Notes: generated by a model from the letters alone, not told the origin. A stretch of 64,000 nt of DNA from Georgenia sp. SYP-B2076 (GCF_003991205.1 NZ_RXOZ01000006.1:24969-88968); one strand, 5' to 3'; shown: positions 27,632 to 37,307, counted from the stretch's first letter. Numbers and translations are program-made.

Positions 27632-27942
27632 GCAGGCCTGCCTTTCGCCGTGCCGCGCTGGGGTCAGCGCGCGTAGGGACTCGTGCGCCCGGGGCGAACC
27701 GGAGGGCGGGGTCTCGCTCACCACCGGGCATCGCGCGGGCAGAACGCCTTTCAGTATGCGGCAGCGGCGCCCGAGGTCACTATTGGGCGCGTCACACCCC
27801 GCCGGACGTCACAGCACGCCCACCGGGGCCCGGCGCTCGCCGTCGAGCGCCTCGCGGCCGCCGTTCCTCAGCCGGACGCGCCCCCGCCAGCCGGCCCCGC
27901 GGAGGCGGCCCGGCGCGCCCGGGCGACGCCTGTTCGCCTCCG

Positions 27943-27961
27943 ATATATCAGCGCGATATAT
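27943..27961. promoter_or_regulatory. PadR-type operator and promoter upstream of padR-ino1
   Basis: ATATATC-agcgc-GATATAT is a perfect inverted repeat with 7-bp arms in otherwise very GC-rich DNA, 72 bases before the padR start. The AT-rich arms also give -10-like hexamers. Location and symmetry fit autoregulation by the PadR protein. The remaining bases 27632-27942 and 27962-28033 show no gene. Confidence 0.6.
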
Positions 27962-28033
27962 TCACCCGCTATGGCCGGTCGTTCGGCCGGGCCGGCGGGA
28001 CACCCCTGCGGGACGACGACGGAGGAGGTCGGC

Positions 28034-28903
28034 ATGAGTGCACGCACGCAGGTGCTCGACCTCGCCATCCTCGGCCGGCTCAGCGGCACCCCGATGCACG
28101 GCTACGAGATCCGCAAGCAGCTCAACGCGACGCTCGGCGCCTTCCGCACGCTGTCCTACGGCTCCCTCTACCCCGCGCTGAAGTCGCTCACGGCGCGCGG
28201 GTTGATCGTCGCGGCCGACTCCACGGACGTCACGCCCCCGCTGGCCGGGCGCCGGGCGCGCATCGTCTACCGGATCACCGACGCCGGGCGCGCCCACCTC
28301 GAAGGCTCGCTCGCCACCGCCGGGCCGGCCGCCTGGGACGACGACGCCACCTTCGACGTCCGCTTCGCCCTGTTCGGGAGCACGGACGCGACCACCCGCC
28401 TGCGCATCCTCGAGGGCCGGCGCGCCCGCATGGTCGAACGGATGGAGAACCTGCGCCAGTCCTTCGGCCGGACCTCCCGCCGCATGGACGCCTACACCGC
28501 CGAGCTCGCGCGCCACGGCCTCGAGCAGGTGGAGCGGGAGGTCGAGTGGCTCGAGCGGGTCATCGACACCGAGCGCGGGACCCGCGGCGCGCTCGACTAC
28601 GGCGGCATCGCGGGCGCGACGCCGGACCTGGCCCAGGCGCCTCCGGTCGCGCGGGCGGCCGCTGCGGCCTCCACCACGGTGCCGCCGGCTGTGGCACCCA
28701 CCACGGCGTCGGCGGCACCCACCACGGCTCCCACAACAGCGGCACCTACCTCGCCGCCGGCGACCTCGGCACCCACCGCGCCGCCCGCGACCGCGGCACG
28801 GCCGCCCATCAGCGCGCCCCGGCGCGACAACCTCCCGGCGGGCGCCCCCGGCGTCCCTGTCCCCACAAGGAACGAAGTACCGATGAACAAGGAGCAACCA
28901 TGA
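28034..28903 (+). CDS. PadR-family transcriptional regulator
   Basis: A 289-aa regulator. Residues 1-90 are the PadR winged helix ([20 protein letters not shown], then [18 protein letters not shown]), residues 95-190 the helical Vir-like dimerisation part. From about residue 200 the protein becomes a Pro/Ala/Thr-rich tail of some 90 residues, unusual for PadR proteins. The ATG at 28034 has GGAGGAGG before it. Its last codons overlap the start of ino1 (ATGA), so it probably represses or tunes inositol phosphate synthesis together with itself; the padR-ino1 pair is common in actinobacteria. Confidence 0.88.
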   Translation: MSARTQVLDLAILGRLSGTPMHGYEIRKQLNATLGAFRTLSYGSLYPALKSLTARGLIVAADSTDVTPPLAGRRARIVYRITDAGRAHLEGSLATAGPAAWDDDATFDVRFALFGSTDATTRLRILEGRRARMVERMENLRQSFGRTSRRMDAYTAELARHGLEQVEREVEWLERVIDTERGTRGALDYGGIAGATPDLAQAPPVARAAAAASTTVPPAVAPTTASAAPTTAPTTAAPTSPPATSAPTAPPATAARPPISAPRRDNLPAGAPGVPVPTRNEVPMNKEQP

Positions 28904-29979
28904 GCGCCATCCGAGTCGCCATCGTCGGCGTCGGCAACTGCGCGTCGTCGTTGGTGCAAGGTGTGCACTTCTACGCCGACGCCGACCCCGCCGCGACCGT
29001 CCCCGGGCTGATGCACGTCCAGTTCGGCGACTACCACGTGCGCGACATCGACTTCGTGGCAGCCTTCGACGTCGACGGCAAGAAGGTCGGCACGGACCTG
29101 TCCGAGGCCATCAACGCCAGCGAGAACAACACCATCAAGATCTGCGACGTGCCGCCGCTCGGCGTGCCCGTCCAGCGCGGCCACACCCTCGACGGCCTGG
29201 GCAAGTACTACCGCGAGACCATCGACGAGTCGTCCGCGGCGCCCGTGGACGTCGTCGCCAGCCTGCGTGAGACCAAGGCCGACGTCCTCGTCTGCTACCT
29301 GCCCGTGGGCTCGGAGGAGGCTGCGAAGTTCTACGCCCAGTGCGCCATCGACGCCGGAGTCGCCTTCGTCAACTGCCTCCCGGTCTTCATCGCCGGCACC
29401 AAGGAGTGGGCGGACAAGTTCACCGCGGCCGGCGTGCCGATCATCGGTGACGACATCAAGTCCCAGGTGGGCGCGACCATCACGCACCGCGTGCTGGCGA
29501 AGCTCTTCGAGGACCGCGGCGTCGTGCTGGACCGGACGTACCAGCTCAACGTCGGCGGCAACATGGACTTCAAGAACATGCTCGAGCGCGACCGGCTCGA
29601 GTCGAAGAAGATCTCCAAGACGCAGGCCGTGACCTCGAACCTGCAGCACGACCTCGGCGCCAAGAACGTGCACATCGGCCCGTCGGACTACGTCCAGTGG
29701 CTCGACGACCGCAAGTGGGCGTACGTGCGCCTCGAGGGCCGCGCCTTCGGCGAGGTGCCGCTCAACCTCGAGTACAAGCTCGAGGTGTGGGACTCCCCCA
29801 ACTCCGCAGGCATCGTCATCGACGCCGTGCGTGCGGCCAAGATCGCGCTGGACCGGGGCATCGGCGGACCGCTGCTCTCGCCGTCCAGCTACTTCATGAA
29901 GTCCCCGCCGGAGCAGCGCCCCGACGACCTCGCCCGCGAGACGGTCGAGGCGTTCATCGCCGGCGACATGGAGAGCTGA
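28900..29979 (+). CDS. ino1: Inositol-3-phosphate synthase
   Basis: A 359-aa enzyme converting glucose 6-phosphate to 1D-myo-inositol 3-phosphate with NAD. It begins [20 protein letters not shown] (NAD-binding), has [18 protein letters not shown] and [20 protein letters not shown], and the catalytic region [20 protein letters not shown]. Actinobacteria need it for mycothiol, phosphatidylinositol and related lipids. Start overlaps padR. AAGGAG stands five bases before the ATG. Length and motifs are those of the actinobacterial enzyme. Confidence 0.95.
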   Translation: MSAIRVAIVGVGNCASSLVQGVHFYADADPAATVPGLMHVQFGDYHVRDIDFVAAFDVDGKKVGTDLSEAINASENNTIKICDVPPLGVPVQRGHTLDGLGKYYRETIDESSAAPVDVVASLRETKADVLVCYLPVGSEEAAKFYAQCAIDAGVAFVNCLPVFIAGTKEWADKFTAAGVPIIGDDIKSQVGATITHRVLAKLFEDRGVVLDRTYQLNVGGNMDFKNMLERDRLESKKISKTQAVTSNLQHDLGAKNVHIGPSDYVQWLDDRKWAYVRLEGRAFGEVPLNLEYKLEVWDSPNSAGIVIDAVRAAKIALDRGIGGPLLSPSSYFMKSPPEQRPDDLARETVEAFIAGDMES

Positions 29980-30005
29980 GGGCACCCGCCCCACGGCACC
30001 ACCCG

Positions 30006-30036
30006 GGAGGCCCCGTCACGTCGTGGCGGGGCCTCC
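30006..30036. terminator. Bidirectional terminator between ino1 and the cation ATPase
   Basis: GGAGGCCCCG and CGGGGCCTCC form a perfect 10-bp stem around an 11-base loop. The loop begins with the ATPase stop codon itself, so the hairpin serves both converging genes. Confidence 0.75.
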
Positions 30037-32949
30037 GGCGTGCCGCAGCCGGTAGACGAGCTTGCGCAGCTCGTCGAACCACAGCACGGACGACGCCGTC
30101 GCGACGGCCACGGCCCAGTGGGCGAGGTCCAGGGAGGCGGTGCCGAAGGCGGCCTGAAGGAACGGCACCTCGACGACGGCCACCTGCAGCGCCGCGGCGA
30201 GCAGCACCGACGCCCACAGCCACCCGTTCGAGAAGAGGTGGCGGAACGCGCTCGTGGTCTCGGAGCGGGAGTTGAAGGTGTTGAAGAGCTGGGCGAGCAC
30301 CAGCGTGGTGAAGCCGGCCGTGCGGGCCACCTCCAGGGAGTCCGAGCCCTCGACGAACCCGCCAGGCAGGAAGATGTCCATGGTCGCCAGCGTGGCCAGC
30401 CCCATGACCAGCCCGATCGACAGGATGCCGGTCCACATCCGCCGGTCGATGATCCGCTCGCTCATCCGCCGCGGACGCCGCGCCATGACGTCGTCGATCT
30501 CCGGGTCCACGCCCATCGCGAGGGCCGGCCCGGAGTCGGTGACCAGGTTGATCCACAGGATCTGGGTGGCCAGCAGCGGCACCACCACGGCCTCGTCCGA
30601 GGCGCCGGCCAGCCCGATGACGCCGGCGAAGACCACGCCGAGGAAGACCGTGAAGACCTCCCCCATGTTCGAGGAGAGCAGGTAGCGCAGGAACTTCTTG
30701 ATGTTGTCGAAGATGACCCTGCCCTGGCGGACGGCCGCGACGATGGTGGCGAAGTTGTCGTCGCCGAGGACCATCTTCGCGGCCTCCTTCGTCACCTCCG
30801 TCCCCGTGATGCCCATCGCCACGCCGATGTCGGCGGACTTCAGGGCGGGGGCGTCGTTGACACCGTCGCCGGTCATGGCCACCACGTGGCCGTCGGCCTG
30901 GAGGGAGTCGACGATCTGGAGCTTGTTCTGCGGGGCGACGCGCGCGTACACCGACGTCGTGCGGGTCACCTCTCGCAGCTCGCCGGCGGACAGTGCGTCG
31001 AGCTCGGCGCCCGTGACCGCCCCGGCGCCCGGCGCGACGATCCCGAGGTCCTCGGCGATGCGCGCGGCCGTGGTGGGGTGGTCGCCGGTGATCATCATGA
31101 CCCGGATCCCAGCGCGGTGGGCCTCCGTGACGGCGTCGGCCACTTCGGCGCGCGGCGGGTCGATGATGCCGACCACGCCGACGTAGACGAGGTCACGCTC
31201 CGCCTCCTCGTCCAGCTCACCCTCGGGGGCGGCGCCGTCGCCCACCCGGCGGTACGCCACGCCGAGGGTGCGGAACGCCTGGGAGGAGAGGTTCTCGACG
31301 TCGGCCAGTGCCTGCGCACGGCGCTCCTCGTCGAGCGGCACGACGTCCTCGCCGACCTGGAGGCCGGTGCACCGCTGGAGGAGCACGTCGGGGGCGCCCT
31401 TGGTCACGATCGCCCACGCGCCGTCGTCGTCGGGGTCGACCAGCGCCGACATCATCTTGCGCTCGGAGGTGAAGGGCACCTCGCCGCGACGCTCGAAGGT
31501 CTTGACCCGCTCCACGGTGCCGTCGAGCTTGTGGGCGGCGACGAGGAACGCGGCCTCGGTCGGGTCGCCCTGGATCTGCCACTCGCCGTCGCGCTCGCGC
31601 AGCTGGGCGTCGTTGGCCAGCGACCCGCCGCCGAGCACCAGCCGGGCCTCGTGGACGAGGGCGGGGTCGGTCAGCTCGTGGCCGCCGGCCAGGGCCACTC
31701 CCTCGGGCCGGTAGCCGACGCCGGTGAGCTCGACCTCACCGGACGCGGTGACGACACGCTCGACGGTCATCTCGTTCTTCGTCAGCGTCCCGGTCTTGTC
31801 GGAGGCGATGACCGAGGCCGAGCCGAGGGTCTCCACGGAGTGGAGCTTCTTCACGACGGCGTTGCGCCGGGCCATCCGCTGCACGCCGATGGCCAGCACC
31901 ACGGAGAGGATCGCCGGCAGGCCCTCGGGCACGGCGGCGACGGCGAGGGAGACGCCCAGGAGGAGCACGGTGACGAGGTCGCTGAGCGAGGAGACCTCGT
32001 TCACGAGTGCCGTGACGGCCATGACCACCACGGCGATGACGATCACGGTGATGCCCAGGAGCTTGCTGACCCCGGCGATCTCCTTCTGCAGCGGCGACGG
32101 CTCCTCCGCGGTGGCGTCGAGCATCTCGGCGATGGCGCCCATCTCGGTGCCCATGCCCGTGCCGGTGACCACGGCGCGGCCCACGCCCTGGGCGACGGCG
32201 GTGCCCTTGTAGACCATGTCGCGCCGGTCGCCGAGCGGCACGGGTTCCGGCAGTGTCGCGGGGTCCTTGGTGACGGCCTCGCTCTCGCCGGTCAGCGAGG
32301 CCTCGGAGATGCGCAGGGCGTTCGCCGTGAACAGGCGCGCGTCGGCGCCCACCTCGTCCCCCTCGCTCAGCACGAGGACGTCGCCGCGGACGAGCTCGGC
32401 GGACGGGACGGTGCGCAGCTCGCCGCCGCGCAGCACCGTGGACGAGGCCGCGGTCATCGACTGCAGGGCCGCGACGGCGTTCTCCGCCTTGTTCTCCTGG
32501 GCGAACCCGAGCACCCCGTTGAGCAGGACGACGGCGGCGATGACGACCGCGTCGATCGGCAGGCCCTCGGCCCCCTCGACCGCCCAGGCGACCACCGAGA
32601 TGGCGACGGCGACCAGCAGGAGGTAGATCAGCGGGTCCTGGAACTGGGCGAGCACCTTGCGCCACAGCGGCACCGGCGCCTTCGCGCGCAGCTCGTTGGG
32701 CCCGTCGGCGGCCAGGCGGCGGGCGGCCTCGTCCTCGCTCAGGCCGGCGGCGGGCTCGACGCCCAGGTCCTGGGCCACCTCCGCGACGTCGGTCAGGGCC
32801 GGGTCGGCGCCCTTGACGCCGCCCTCCGCGGGGCCACCCTCCGCGGTGCCGCCCGGCGCGGGGGCGCCCTCCCCGACGCCGGACCGTGCGGTACCGCGGG
32901 ACGTCGCGCTCCCGCGCGGCGCGGACCCATCAAAGTTTGATGCCTCCAT
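30016..32949 (-). CDS. P2-type cation-transporting ATPase (Ca2+ ATPase-like)
   Basis: A 977-aa P-type ATPase of the calcium-pump type. In order: a low-complexity N-terminus (1-45), the cation-ATPase N domain (LGVEPAAGLSEDEAARRLAA), TGES, PEGLPAILSVVLAIGVQRMA in the fourth helix, the phosphorylation site DKTGTLTKNEMT, TGDHPTTAARIAEDLGI and the hinge GDGVNDAPALKSADIGVAMG. The sixth helix reads INLVTDSGPALAMGVDPEI, with N and D ligands used by Ca2+ pumps. Ten membrane helices are expected. Ca2+ or Mn2+ export is likely; Na+ or K+ cannot be excluded. The start is weak: no clear ribosome site precedes ATG 32949, and an internal start after the low-complexity part is possible. Confidence 0.9.
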   Translation of the reverse strand: MEASNFDGSAPRGSATSRGTARSGVGEGAPAPGGTAEGGPAEGGVKGADPALTDVAEVAQDLGVEPAAGLSEDEAARRLAADGPNELRAKAPVPLWRKVLAQFQDPLIYLLLVAVAISVVAWAVEGAEGLPIDAVVIAAVVLLNGVLGFAQENKAENAVAALQSMTAASSTVLRGGELRTVPSAELVRGDVLVLSEGDEVGADARLFTANALRISEASLTGESEAVTKDPATLPEPVPLGDRRDMVYKGTAVAQGVGRAVVTGTGMGTEMGAIAEMLDATAEEPSPLQKEIAGVSKLLGITVIVIAVVVMAVTALVNEVSSLSDLVTVLLLGVSLAVAAVPEGLPAILSVVLAIGVQRMARRNAVVKKLHSVETLGSASVIASDKTGTLTKNEMTVERVVTASGEVELTGVGYRPEGVALAGGHELTDPALVHEARLVLGGGSLANDAQLRERDGEWQIQGDPTEAAFLVAAHKLDGTVERVKTFERRGEVPFTSERKMMSALVDPDDDGAWAIVTKGAPDVLLQRCTGLQVGEDVVPLDEERRAQALADVENLSSQAFRTLGVAYRRVGDGAAPEGELDEEAERDLVYVGVVGIIDPPRAEVADAVTEAHRAGIRVMMITGDHPTTAARIAEDLGIVAPGAGAVTGAELDALSAGELREVTRTTSVYARVAPQNKLQIVDSLQADGHVVAMTGDGVNDAPALKSADIGVAMGITGTEVTKEAAKMVLGDDNFATIVAAVRQGRVIFDNIKKFLRYLLSSNMGEVFTVFLGVVFAGVIGLAGASDEAVVVPLLATQILWINLVTDSGPALAMGVDPEIDDVMARRPRRMSERIIDRRMWTGILSIGLVMGLATLATMDIFLPGGFVEGSDSLEVARTAGFTTLVLAQLFNTFNSRSETTSAFRHLFSNGWLWASVLLAAALQVAVVEVPFLQAAFGTASLDLAHWAVAVATASSVLWFDELRKLVYRLRHAGGPATT

Positions 32950-33009
32950 CTATCCATGATGTCGTGGGCCCCCGGCGAATGCCAGGGCCCTCCCGGGACG
33001 TGTGGGGGA

Positions 33010-33094
33010 GGTCACGGCACCGCCGTGGGCGGGGTCACGGCGCCGCCATGGGCCAGGTCACGGCACCGCCATGGCCGAGGCCACGGCACCTGCC
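33010..33094. repeat. 23-bp tandem repeat upstream of the MFS gene
   Basis: The unit GGTCACGGCACCGCCATGGG plus three bases is repeated at 33010, 33033 and 33056 with one or two changes each, and partly at 33079. It lies between the divergent starts of the cation ATPase and the MFS transporter. It might be a multi-copy regulatory site or a slippage product. Nothing else is recognised in 32950-33205. Confidence 0.8.
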
Positions 33095-33205
33095 CCGAAG
33101 GTGCACGCCGCGCGAGGGCGCCGACCGCGGGTCGGGCGCCGTCGGATAGCCTGCAGCCGTGCTGACTCGTCCCACCGCCTGTGTCACCCCCCGGGCGGGA
33201 GACCG

Positions 33206-34519
33206 ATGAGCGTCCTGTCCGACCTGCGCACGCTCGCGGTCCACCGCGACTTCCGCAAGCTGTTTACCGTCCGGCTGGTCTCCCAGTGCGGCGACGGCAT
33301 GTTCCAGGTGGGCCTGGCGACACTGTTCTTCTTCAACCCGCAGAACATGGCGACCGCGAGCGGCGCCGCCGCCGCCTTCGCGGTGCTGCTGCTGCCCTTC
33401 ACGGTCGTCGGGCCCTTCGCCGGCCCGCTGCTGGACCGGTGGCAACGCCGCCAGGTGCTGCTCGTGGGCAACGCCGTCCGGGTGGTGCTCGCCCTCGCCC
33501 TCGCGGTGCTCATGGGCGCGGTCGGCGTCGGTCTCCCCGTGTACGTCCTGGCGCTGGTGACCCTGGGCGTCAACCGCTTCCTCCTCTCGGCGCTCTCCGC
33601 GGGCCTGCCGCGCGTGGTCCCCCGCGAGCAGCTGCTCATGGCCAACACCCTCACCCCGACCCTGGGGGCGGTCTCCGCCGTCGTCGGTGCGGCCTTGGGG
33701 CTCCTGATCGGCTGGCTCGTGCCGGCCGGCCGGGTGCACGACGGCGCCGTCCTCGCGACGGCGGCGCTGCTCTTCGCGGCCGCGTCCGCCCTGGCCCTGC
33801 GCCTGCGCAGGGACCAGCTCGGCCCGGAGCGCCGGCCGGCGTCGGGCCACCTGTGGCAGGACGTGCGGGCGACGGCGGCCGAGATGGTCGACGGCGCGCG
33901 CTACCTCGTCGCGCGGCGCACGCCCGGCATGGGCCTGGCCGTCATGGCGACGCACCGGTTCCTGTACGGGATGAACTTCATCGCGCTGCTGCTCATCTCC
34001 CGCAACCTGCTGTCCGACCCGACCGACGCCGGCGCCGGCCTGAAGACGTTCGCGCTGCTGACCGGGGTCTCGTTCGCGGGGAACGGGCTCGCGATCGTCC
34101 TGACGCCCATCGCGCACGAGCGGATGCGGCCCTCGGCGTGGATCGTGACGTGCCTGGGCATCGCCGGGCTCAGCCAGGCGCTGCTGGCGACGTCGGCGTC
34201 GTTCATGGTGATCGCGGCGGCGGCGATCCTCATGGGCGTGGGCGTCCAGGGCGCGAAGATCGCGGTTGACACCATCGTCCAGCGCGACACCGACGACTCC
34301 TACCGGGGCCGCGCCTTCTCCCTCTACGACGTCCTCTACAACGCCGCGTTCGTGGGCGCGGCGGCGCTGGCCGCCGCCGTCCTGCCCGACACGGGCTGGT
34401 CGCGGGGCGTCTTCGCGGCGCTCACCGTGGTGTACGTGCTCGTGGCGCTGGCCTACCGGGCGGGCACCGCGCGCGTGCACGACCAGCCGGTCCCGGTGCT
34501 CGGCATCGAGCGCACCTGA
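33206..34519 (+). CDS. MFS transporter
   Basis: A 437-aa protein with about 12 hydrophobic helices and the major-facilitator loop motif after the second helix (GPLLDRWQRRQVLLVGNAVR). It resembles drug- or macrolide-efflux-like MFS proteins (MFS_3 type), with an N-terminus DFRKLFTVRLVSQCGDGMFQ. The substrate is unknown. The ATG at 33206 follows GCGGGAG; an open frame upstream runs through the tandem repeats and is not part of the protein. Its last 19 bases are duplicated just downstream. Confidence 0.85.
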   Translation: MSVLSDLRTLAVHRDFRKLFTVRLVSQCGDGMFQVGLATLFFFNPQNMATASGAAAAFAVLLLPFTVVGPFAGPLLDRWQRRQVLLVGNAVRVVLALALAVLMGAVGVGLPVYVLALVTLGVNRFLLSALSAGLPRVVPREQLLMANTLTPTLGAVSAVVGAALGLLIGWLVPAGRVHDGAVLATAALLFAAASALALRLRRDQLGPERRPASGHLWQDVRATAAEMVDGARYLVARRTPGMGLAVMATHRFLYGMNFIALLLISRNLLSDPTDAGAGLKTFALLTGVSFAGNGLAIVLTPIAHERMRPSAWIVTCLGIAGLSQALLATSASFMVIAAAAILMGVGVQGAKIAVDTIVQRDTDDSYRGRAFSLYDVLYNAAFVGAAALAAAVLPDTGWSRGVFAALTVVYVLVALAYRAGTARVHDQPVPVLGIERT

Positions 34520-34555
34520 CCCCGCCGGCGCGCGCGTCGAGCGCACCTGACCCCG
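34506..34555. repeat. Short duplication of the MFS gene 3' end
   Basis: TCGAGCGCACCTGACCCCG, including the stop codon of the MFS gene, occurs at 34506-34524 and again at 34537-34555. It is a local duplication without coding consequence. Confidence 0.8.
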
Positions 34556-34586
34556 GCCGATCCGCCCGCCGCGGAGCCCGAGGGAG

Positions 34587-35123
34587 CTACTCCGGAGGCG
34601 CGGCGGGGCGGACCTCCCACTCGGCCACCGGGCCGGGCACGAGCCGGAAGAGCGGGTGCAGCGCCGGCACGGCGACGCCCGCGAGCTGGCGGGCGCGCTC
34701 AGGGGAGCGCAGGTGCAGCTTGGCCATGAGGTGCTCCCACTCGTAGGCCGCCTGGCCGGTGGTGACGTCGATCTGGGCGCCGGCCACCTCCGGCGGGCCG
34801 GCGTCGGCGTCGAGGGTGCCGCACGCCGGATCGGTGGCCCCCGGCTCCCGGGCCTCGGGCCCGCACCAGCCGCGTGGGCGCGTGAGGATCTTCGTCGCGT
34901 CGTACCGATAGCCGCGCGAGGTCGCCTCGTCGACGAGGCCCGCCAGGTAGGCGCCGACGGCACCGAGCGGATCCGGCTGCGCCTGGAAGCGGGCCAGCTG
35001 CGGGTGGTGGCGGTAGCCCTTGGTGCGCCCGGCGAGGACGGCCTGCGCGAGCAGGCTCTCGCGCCAGCACGCGGTCAGCCCCTGCCGGTCGAGGTAGGCG
35101 GGATGCAGCGACCACATCCTCAT
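34587..35123 (-). CDS. Pyrimidine-dimer DNA glycosylase / endonuclease V-like protein
   Basis: A 178-aa protein of the pyrimidine-dimer excision family related to T4 endonuclease V. Diagnostic stretches are MRMWSLHPAYLDRQGLTACW, ESLLAQAVLAGRTKGYRHHP and AYLAGLVDEATSRGYRYDAT. Such enzymes cut the glycosidic bond at UV dimers; this actinobacterial branch is longer than the phage enzyme and its activity is inferred. The start is uncertain: ATG 35123 (MRMWSL) fits the family, ATG 35117 is two codons later, and the frame is open to 35294 through a repeated PEYIAR-coding sequence. With phr it gives two UV-repair routes in this window. Confidence 0.72.
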   Translation of the reverse strand: MRMWSLHPAYLDRQGLTACWRESLLAQAVLAGRTKGYRHHPQLARFQAQPDPLGAVGAYLAGLVDEATSRGYRYDATKILTRPRGWCGPEAREPGATDPACGTLDADAGPPEVAGAQIDVTTGQAAYEWEHLMAKLHLRSPERARQLAGVAVPALHPLFRLVPGPVAEWEVRPAAPPE

Positions 35124-35148
35124 GCGGCCATCCCGGAAGGGGTGGCGC

Positions 35149-35203
35149 GCGATGTACTCCGGAGTCGAAAACTCGGCCATACGCCGAGCGATGTACTCCG
35201 GAG
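35149..35203. repeat. 16-bp direct repeat with a palindromic core
   Basis: GCGATGTACTCCGGAG is present at 35149-35164 and 35188-35203, 39 bases apart. The first copy reads ACTCCGGAGT, a perfect 10-bp palindrome. Both lie in the bases just upstream of the endonuclease V-like gene, where a regulator could bind. Confidence 0.7.
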
Positions 35204-35241
35204 CGGGAAGGGCTGGGAGGCGGGGCGGCGCACGCCCGGCC

Positions 35242-36711
35242 TCAGTCCCGCGCCGCCCACCACGCCAGCAGGGCCTCGCGGGCGGCGTCCTCACCGAGCG
35301 GCCCGCGTTCCATGCGCAGGTCGAGCAGGAACCGGTACGCCTGCCCCACCACCGGGCCGGCCGGGATGCCGAGGAGCGTCATGATCGCCGAGCCGTCGAG
35401 GTCGGGGCGGATCGCCTTGAGCTCCTCCTGGCCGCGGAGCTCGGCGATGCGCTCCTCGAGGTCGTCGTACGCGGCGGACAGGCGCATGGCCTTGCGCTGG
35501 TTGCGGGTGGTGCTGTCCGCGCGGGTGAGCCGGTGCAGCCGCTCGAGCAGGGGCCCGGCGTCGGTGACGTAGCGCCGCACCGCCGAGTCGGTCCACGCTC
35601 CGTCGCCGTAGCCGTGGAAGCGGAGGTGGAGCTCGACCAGCCGGGTCACGTCCTTGATGGTCTGCTTGTCGAAGCGCAGCGCCTTGAGCCGCCGGGCGGT
35701 GAGCTTGGCCCCGACGAGCTCGTGGTGGTGGAAGCTCACGCCGCCCCCGGGCTCGAAGCGCCGCGTGGCCGGCTTGCCGACGTCGTGCATGACGGCCGCC
35801 AGCCGCAGCACCAGGTCCGGCGCCGGCACGGGCCCGTCCGGTCCCGTCTCCAGCGCGATGGCCTGGTCGAGGACGGTGAGCGTGTGCTCGTAGACGTCCT
35901 TGTGGCGCTTGTGCTCGTCGACGGTCCGCTGGAGCTCCTCGAGCTCGGGCAGGACGACCGCGGCCACCCCGGTGTAGACCATGACCTCCAGCCCGCGGCG
36001 GGGCGCGGGCGAGACCAGTAGCCGCTCGAGCTCGGCGCGCACCCGCTCGGCGGAGACGATCTCCAGCCGGGAGGCCATGTCGCTCATCGCCGCCATGACG
36101 TCCTCGGCGACGTCGAAGCCGAGCTGGGCGGTGAACCGCGCGGCCCGCATGATCCGCAGGGGGTCGTCGTCGAAGGACTGGGTCGCCGAGACCGGGGTGC
36201 GCAGCACCTCGTCGGCGAGGTCGTCCAGGCCGCCGGTCGGGTCCACGAAGGTCAGGTCCGGGATGCGCACGGCCATGGCGTTGACCGTGAAGTCGCGGCG
36301 GGTGAGGTCGCCCTCGAGGGTCTCGCCGTACTCCACGGCCGGCTTGCGCGAGCCCACCTCGTACGCCTCGGTGCGGTAGGTCGTCACCTCGACGACGACG
36401 TCACCCTTGCGGGCGCCGATCGTGCCGTACTCCTTGCCGATGTCCCAGCACGCGTCACCCCACGCCGTCAGGATCCGCTCGGTCTCCTCGGGGCGCGCGG
36501 AGGTGGCGAAGTCGAGGTCGTGGGCGACGTGCCCGAGGAATGCGTCACGCACCGGACCCCCGACCAGGGCGAGCTCGTGGCCCGCCGCGGCGAAGGCCTC
36601 CCCCACCTCCATCACGGCCCGGGGCAGGGCGGACAGGGACTCGAGCGCCCTGCGCTGGAGGCGGACCTTGCGATCGGCGTCGGTGAAGCGGTTCGTGTTG
36701 GGGCTGGGCAC
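35242..36711 (-). CDS. CCA-adding tRNA nucleotidyltransferase
   Basis: A 489-aa enzyme of the class II CCA-adding/poly(A) polymerase family. The nucleotidyltransferase head has LVGGPVRDAFLG and HDLDFATSA with the metal-binding DxD (65-67), then RRDFTVNAMAV and DDPLRIMRAARF; an HD domain follows with MHDVGKPATR (about 307). It adds or repairs the 3' CCA of tRNAs. GTG 36711 is preferred; the frame is open to 36765 without conservation. It is divergent from the NUDIX gene with 71 bases between them, a conserved pairing in actinobacterial origin regions. Confidence 0.93.
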   Translation of the reverse strand: MPSPNTNRFTDADRKVRLQRRALESLSALPRAVMEVGEAFAAAGHELALVGGPVRDAFLGHVAHDLDFATSARPEETERILTAWGDACWDIGKEYGTIGARKGDVVVEVTTYRTEAYEVGSRKPAVEYGETLEGDLTRRDFTVNAMAVRIPDLTFVDPTGGLDDLADEVLRTPVSATQSFDDDPLRIMRAARFTAQLGFDVAEDVMAAMSDMASRLEIVSAERVRAELERLLVSPAPRRGLEVMVYTGVAAVVLPELEELQRTVDEHKRHKDVYEHTLTVLDQAIALETGPDGPVPAPDLVLRLAAVMHDVGKPATRRFEPGGGVSFHHHELVGAKLTARRLKALRFDKQTIKDVTRLVELHLRFHGYGDGAWTDSAVRRYVTDAGPLLERLHRLTRADSTTRNQRKAMRLSAAYDDLEERIAELRGQEELKAIRPDLDGSAIMTLLGIPAGPVVGQAYRFLLDLRMERGPLGEDAAREALLAWWAARD

Positions 36712-36782
36712 CGCACAAGCCTGCCACGCCGCACCGTGGCGACCCACACGCCCGGGGTCGTGCACATCATTACAGTGGCCAC

Positions 36783-37307
36783 ATGCCTGCCGCCTTCCCC
36801 GTGCCGCGCCCCCGGGCTCCGCGGCCTCCGCGGAGCCGGCTCGTGAACACGCGCTCGAGCATCCTGCCGGTGGTGGACGAGACCTCCGCGGGGGGCCTGG
36901 TCGTCGATGTCGTCGAGGGCCGCGCCTTCACCGCCGTCATCGCCCGCCGCAACCGGGCCGGACGCCTCGAGTGGTGCCTGCCCAAGGGGCACCTCGAGGG
37001 CGAGGAGACCCCCGAGGAGGCCGCCGTGCGCGAGATCGCCGAGGAGACCGGGATCACCGGCCGCATCCTGCGCCACCTCGCCACCATCGACTACTGGTTC
37101 GCGGGGACCGACCGCCGGGTGCACAAGGTCGTCCACCACTTCCTGCTCGAGGCCACCGGGGGCGTGCTGACCATCGAGAACGACCCCGACCACGAGGCGG
37201 AGGACGTCGCGTGGGTGGAGCTGACCGAGGTGGCCTCGCGGCTCGCGTACCCGAACGAGCGGCGCGTGGTCGCCACCGCGCGGGACGTGCTGGCCGGTCG
37301 CGCATGA
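36783..37307 (+). CDS. NUDIX hydrolase
   Basis: A 174-aa NUDIX protein with the full box G-x5-E-x7-REUxEExGU (residues 69-91; GHLEGEETPEEAAVREIAEE then TGI), which binds Mg2+ and cleaves nucleoside-diphosphate-linked compounds. The first 25 residues are Pro/Arg-rich. The substrate is not predictable. It starts a long rightward operon: its stop overlaps the start of the DUF6049 gene (ATGA). Confidence 0.9.
   Translation: MPAAFPVPRPRAPRPPRSRLVNTRSSILPVVDETSAGGLVVDVVEGRAFTAVIARRNRAGRLEWCLPKGHLEGEETPEEAAVREIAEETGITGRILRHLATIDYWFAGTDRRVHKVVHHFLLEATGGVLTIENDPDHEAEDVAWVELTEVASRLAYPNERRVVATARDVLAGRA

Noticed and set aside
30040..32940. A 966-codon frame antisense to the cation ATPase
   Set aside because: The ATPase on the other strand has all P-type motifs in order; the antisense product is His/Asp/Gly-rich and without similarity.
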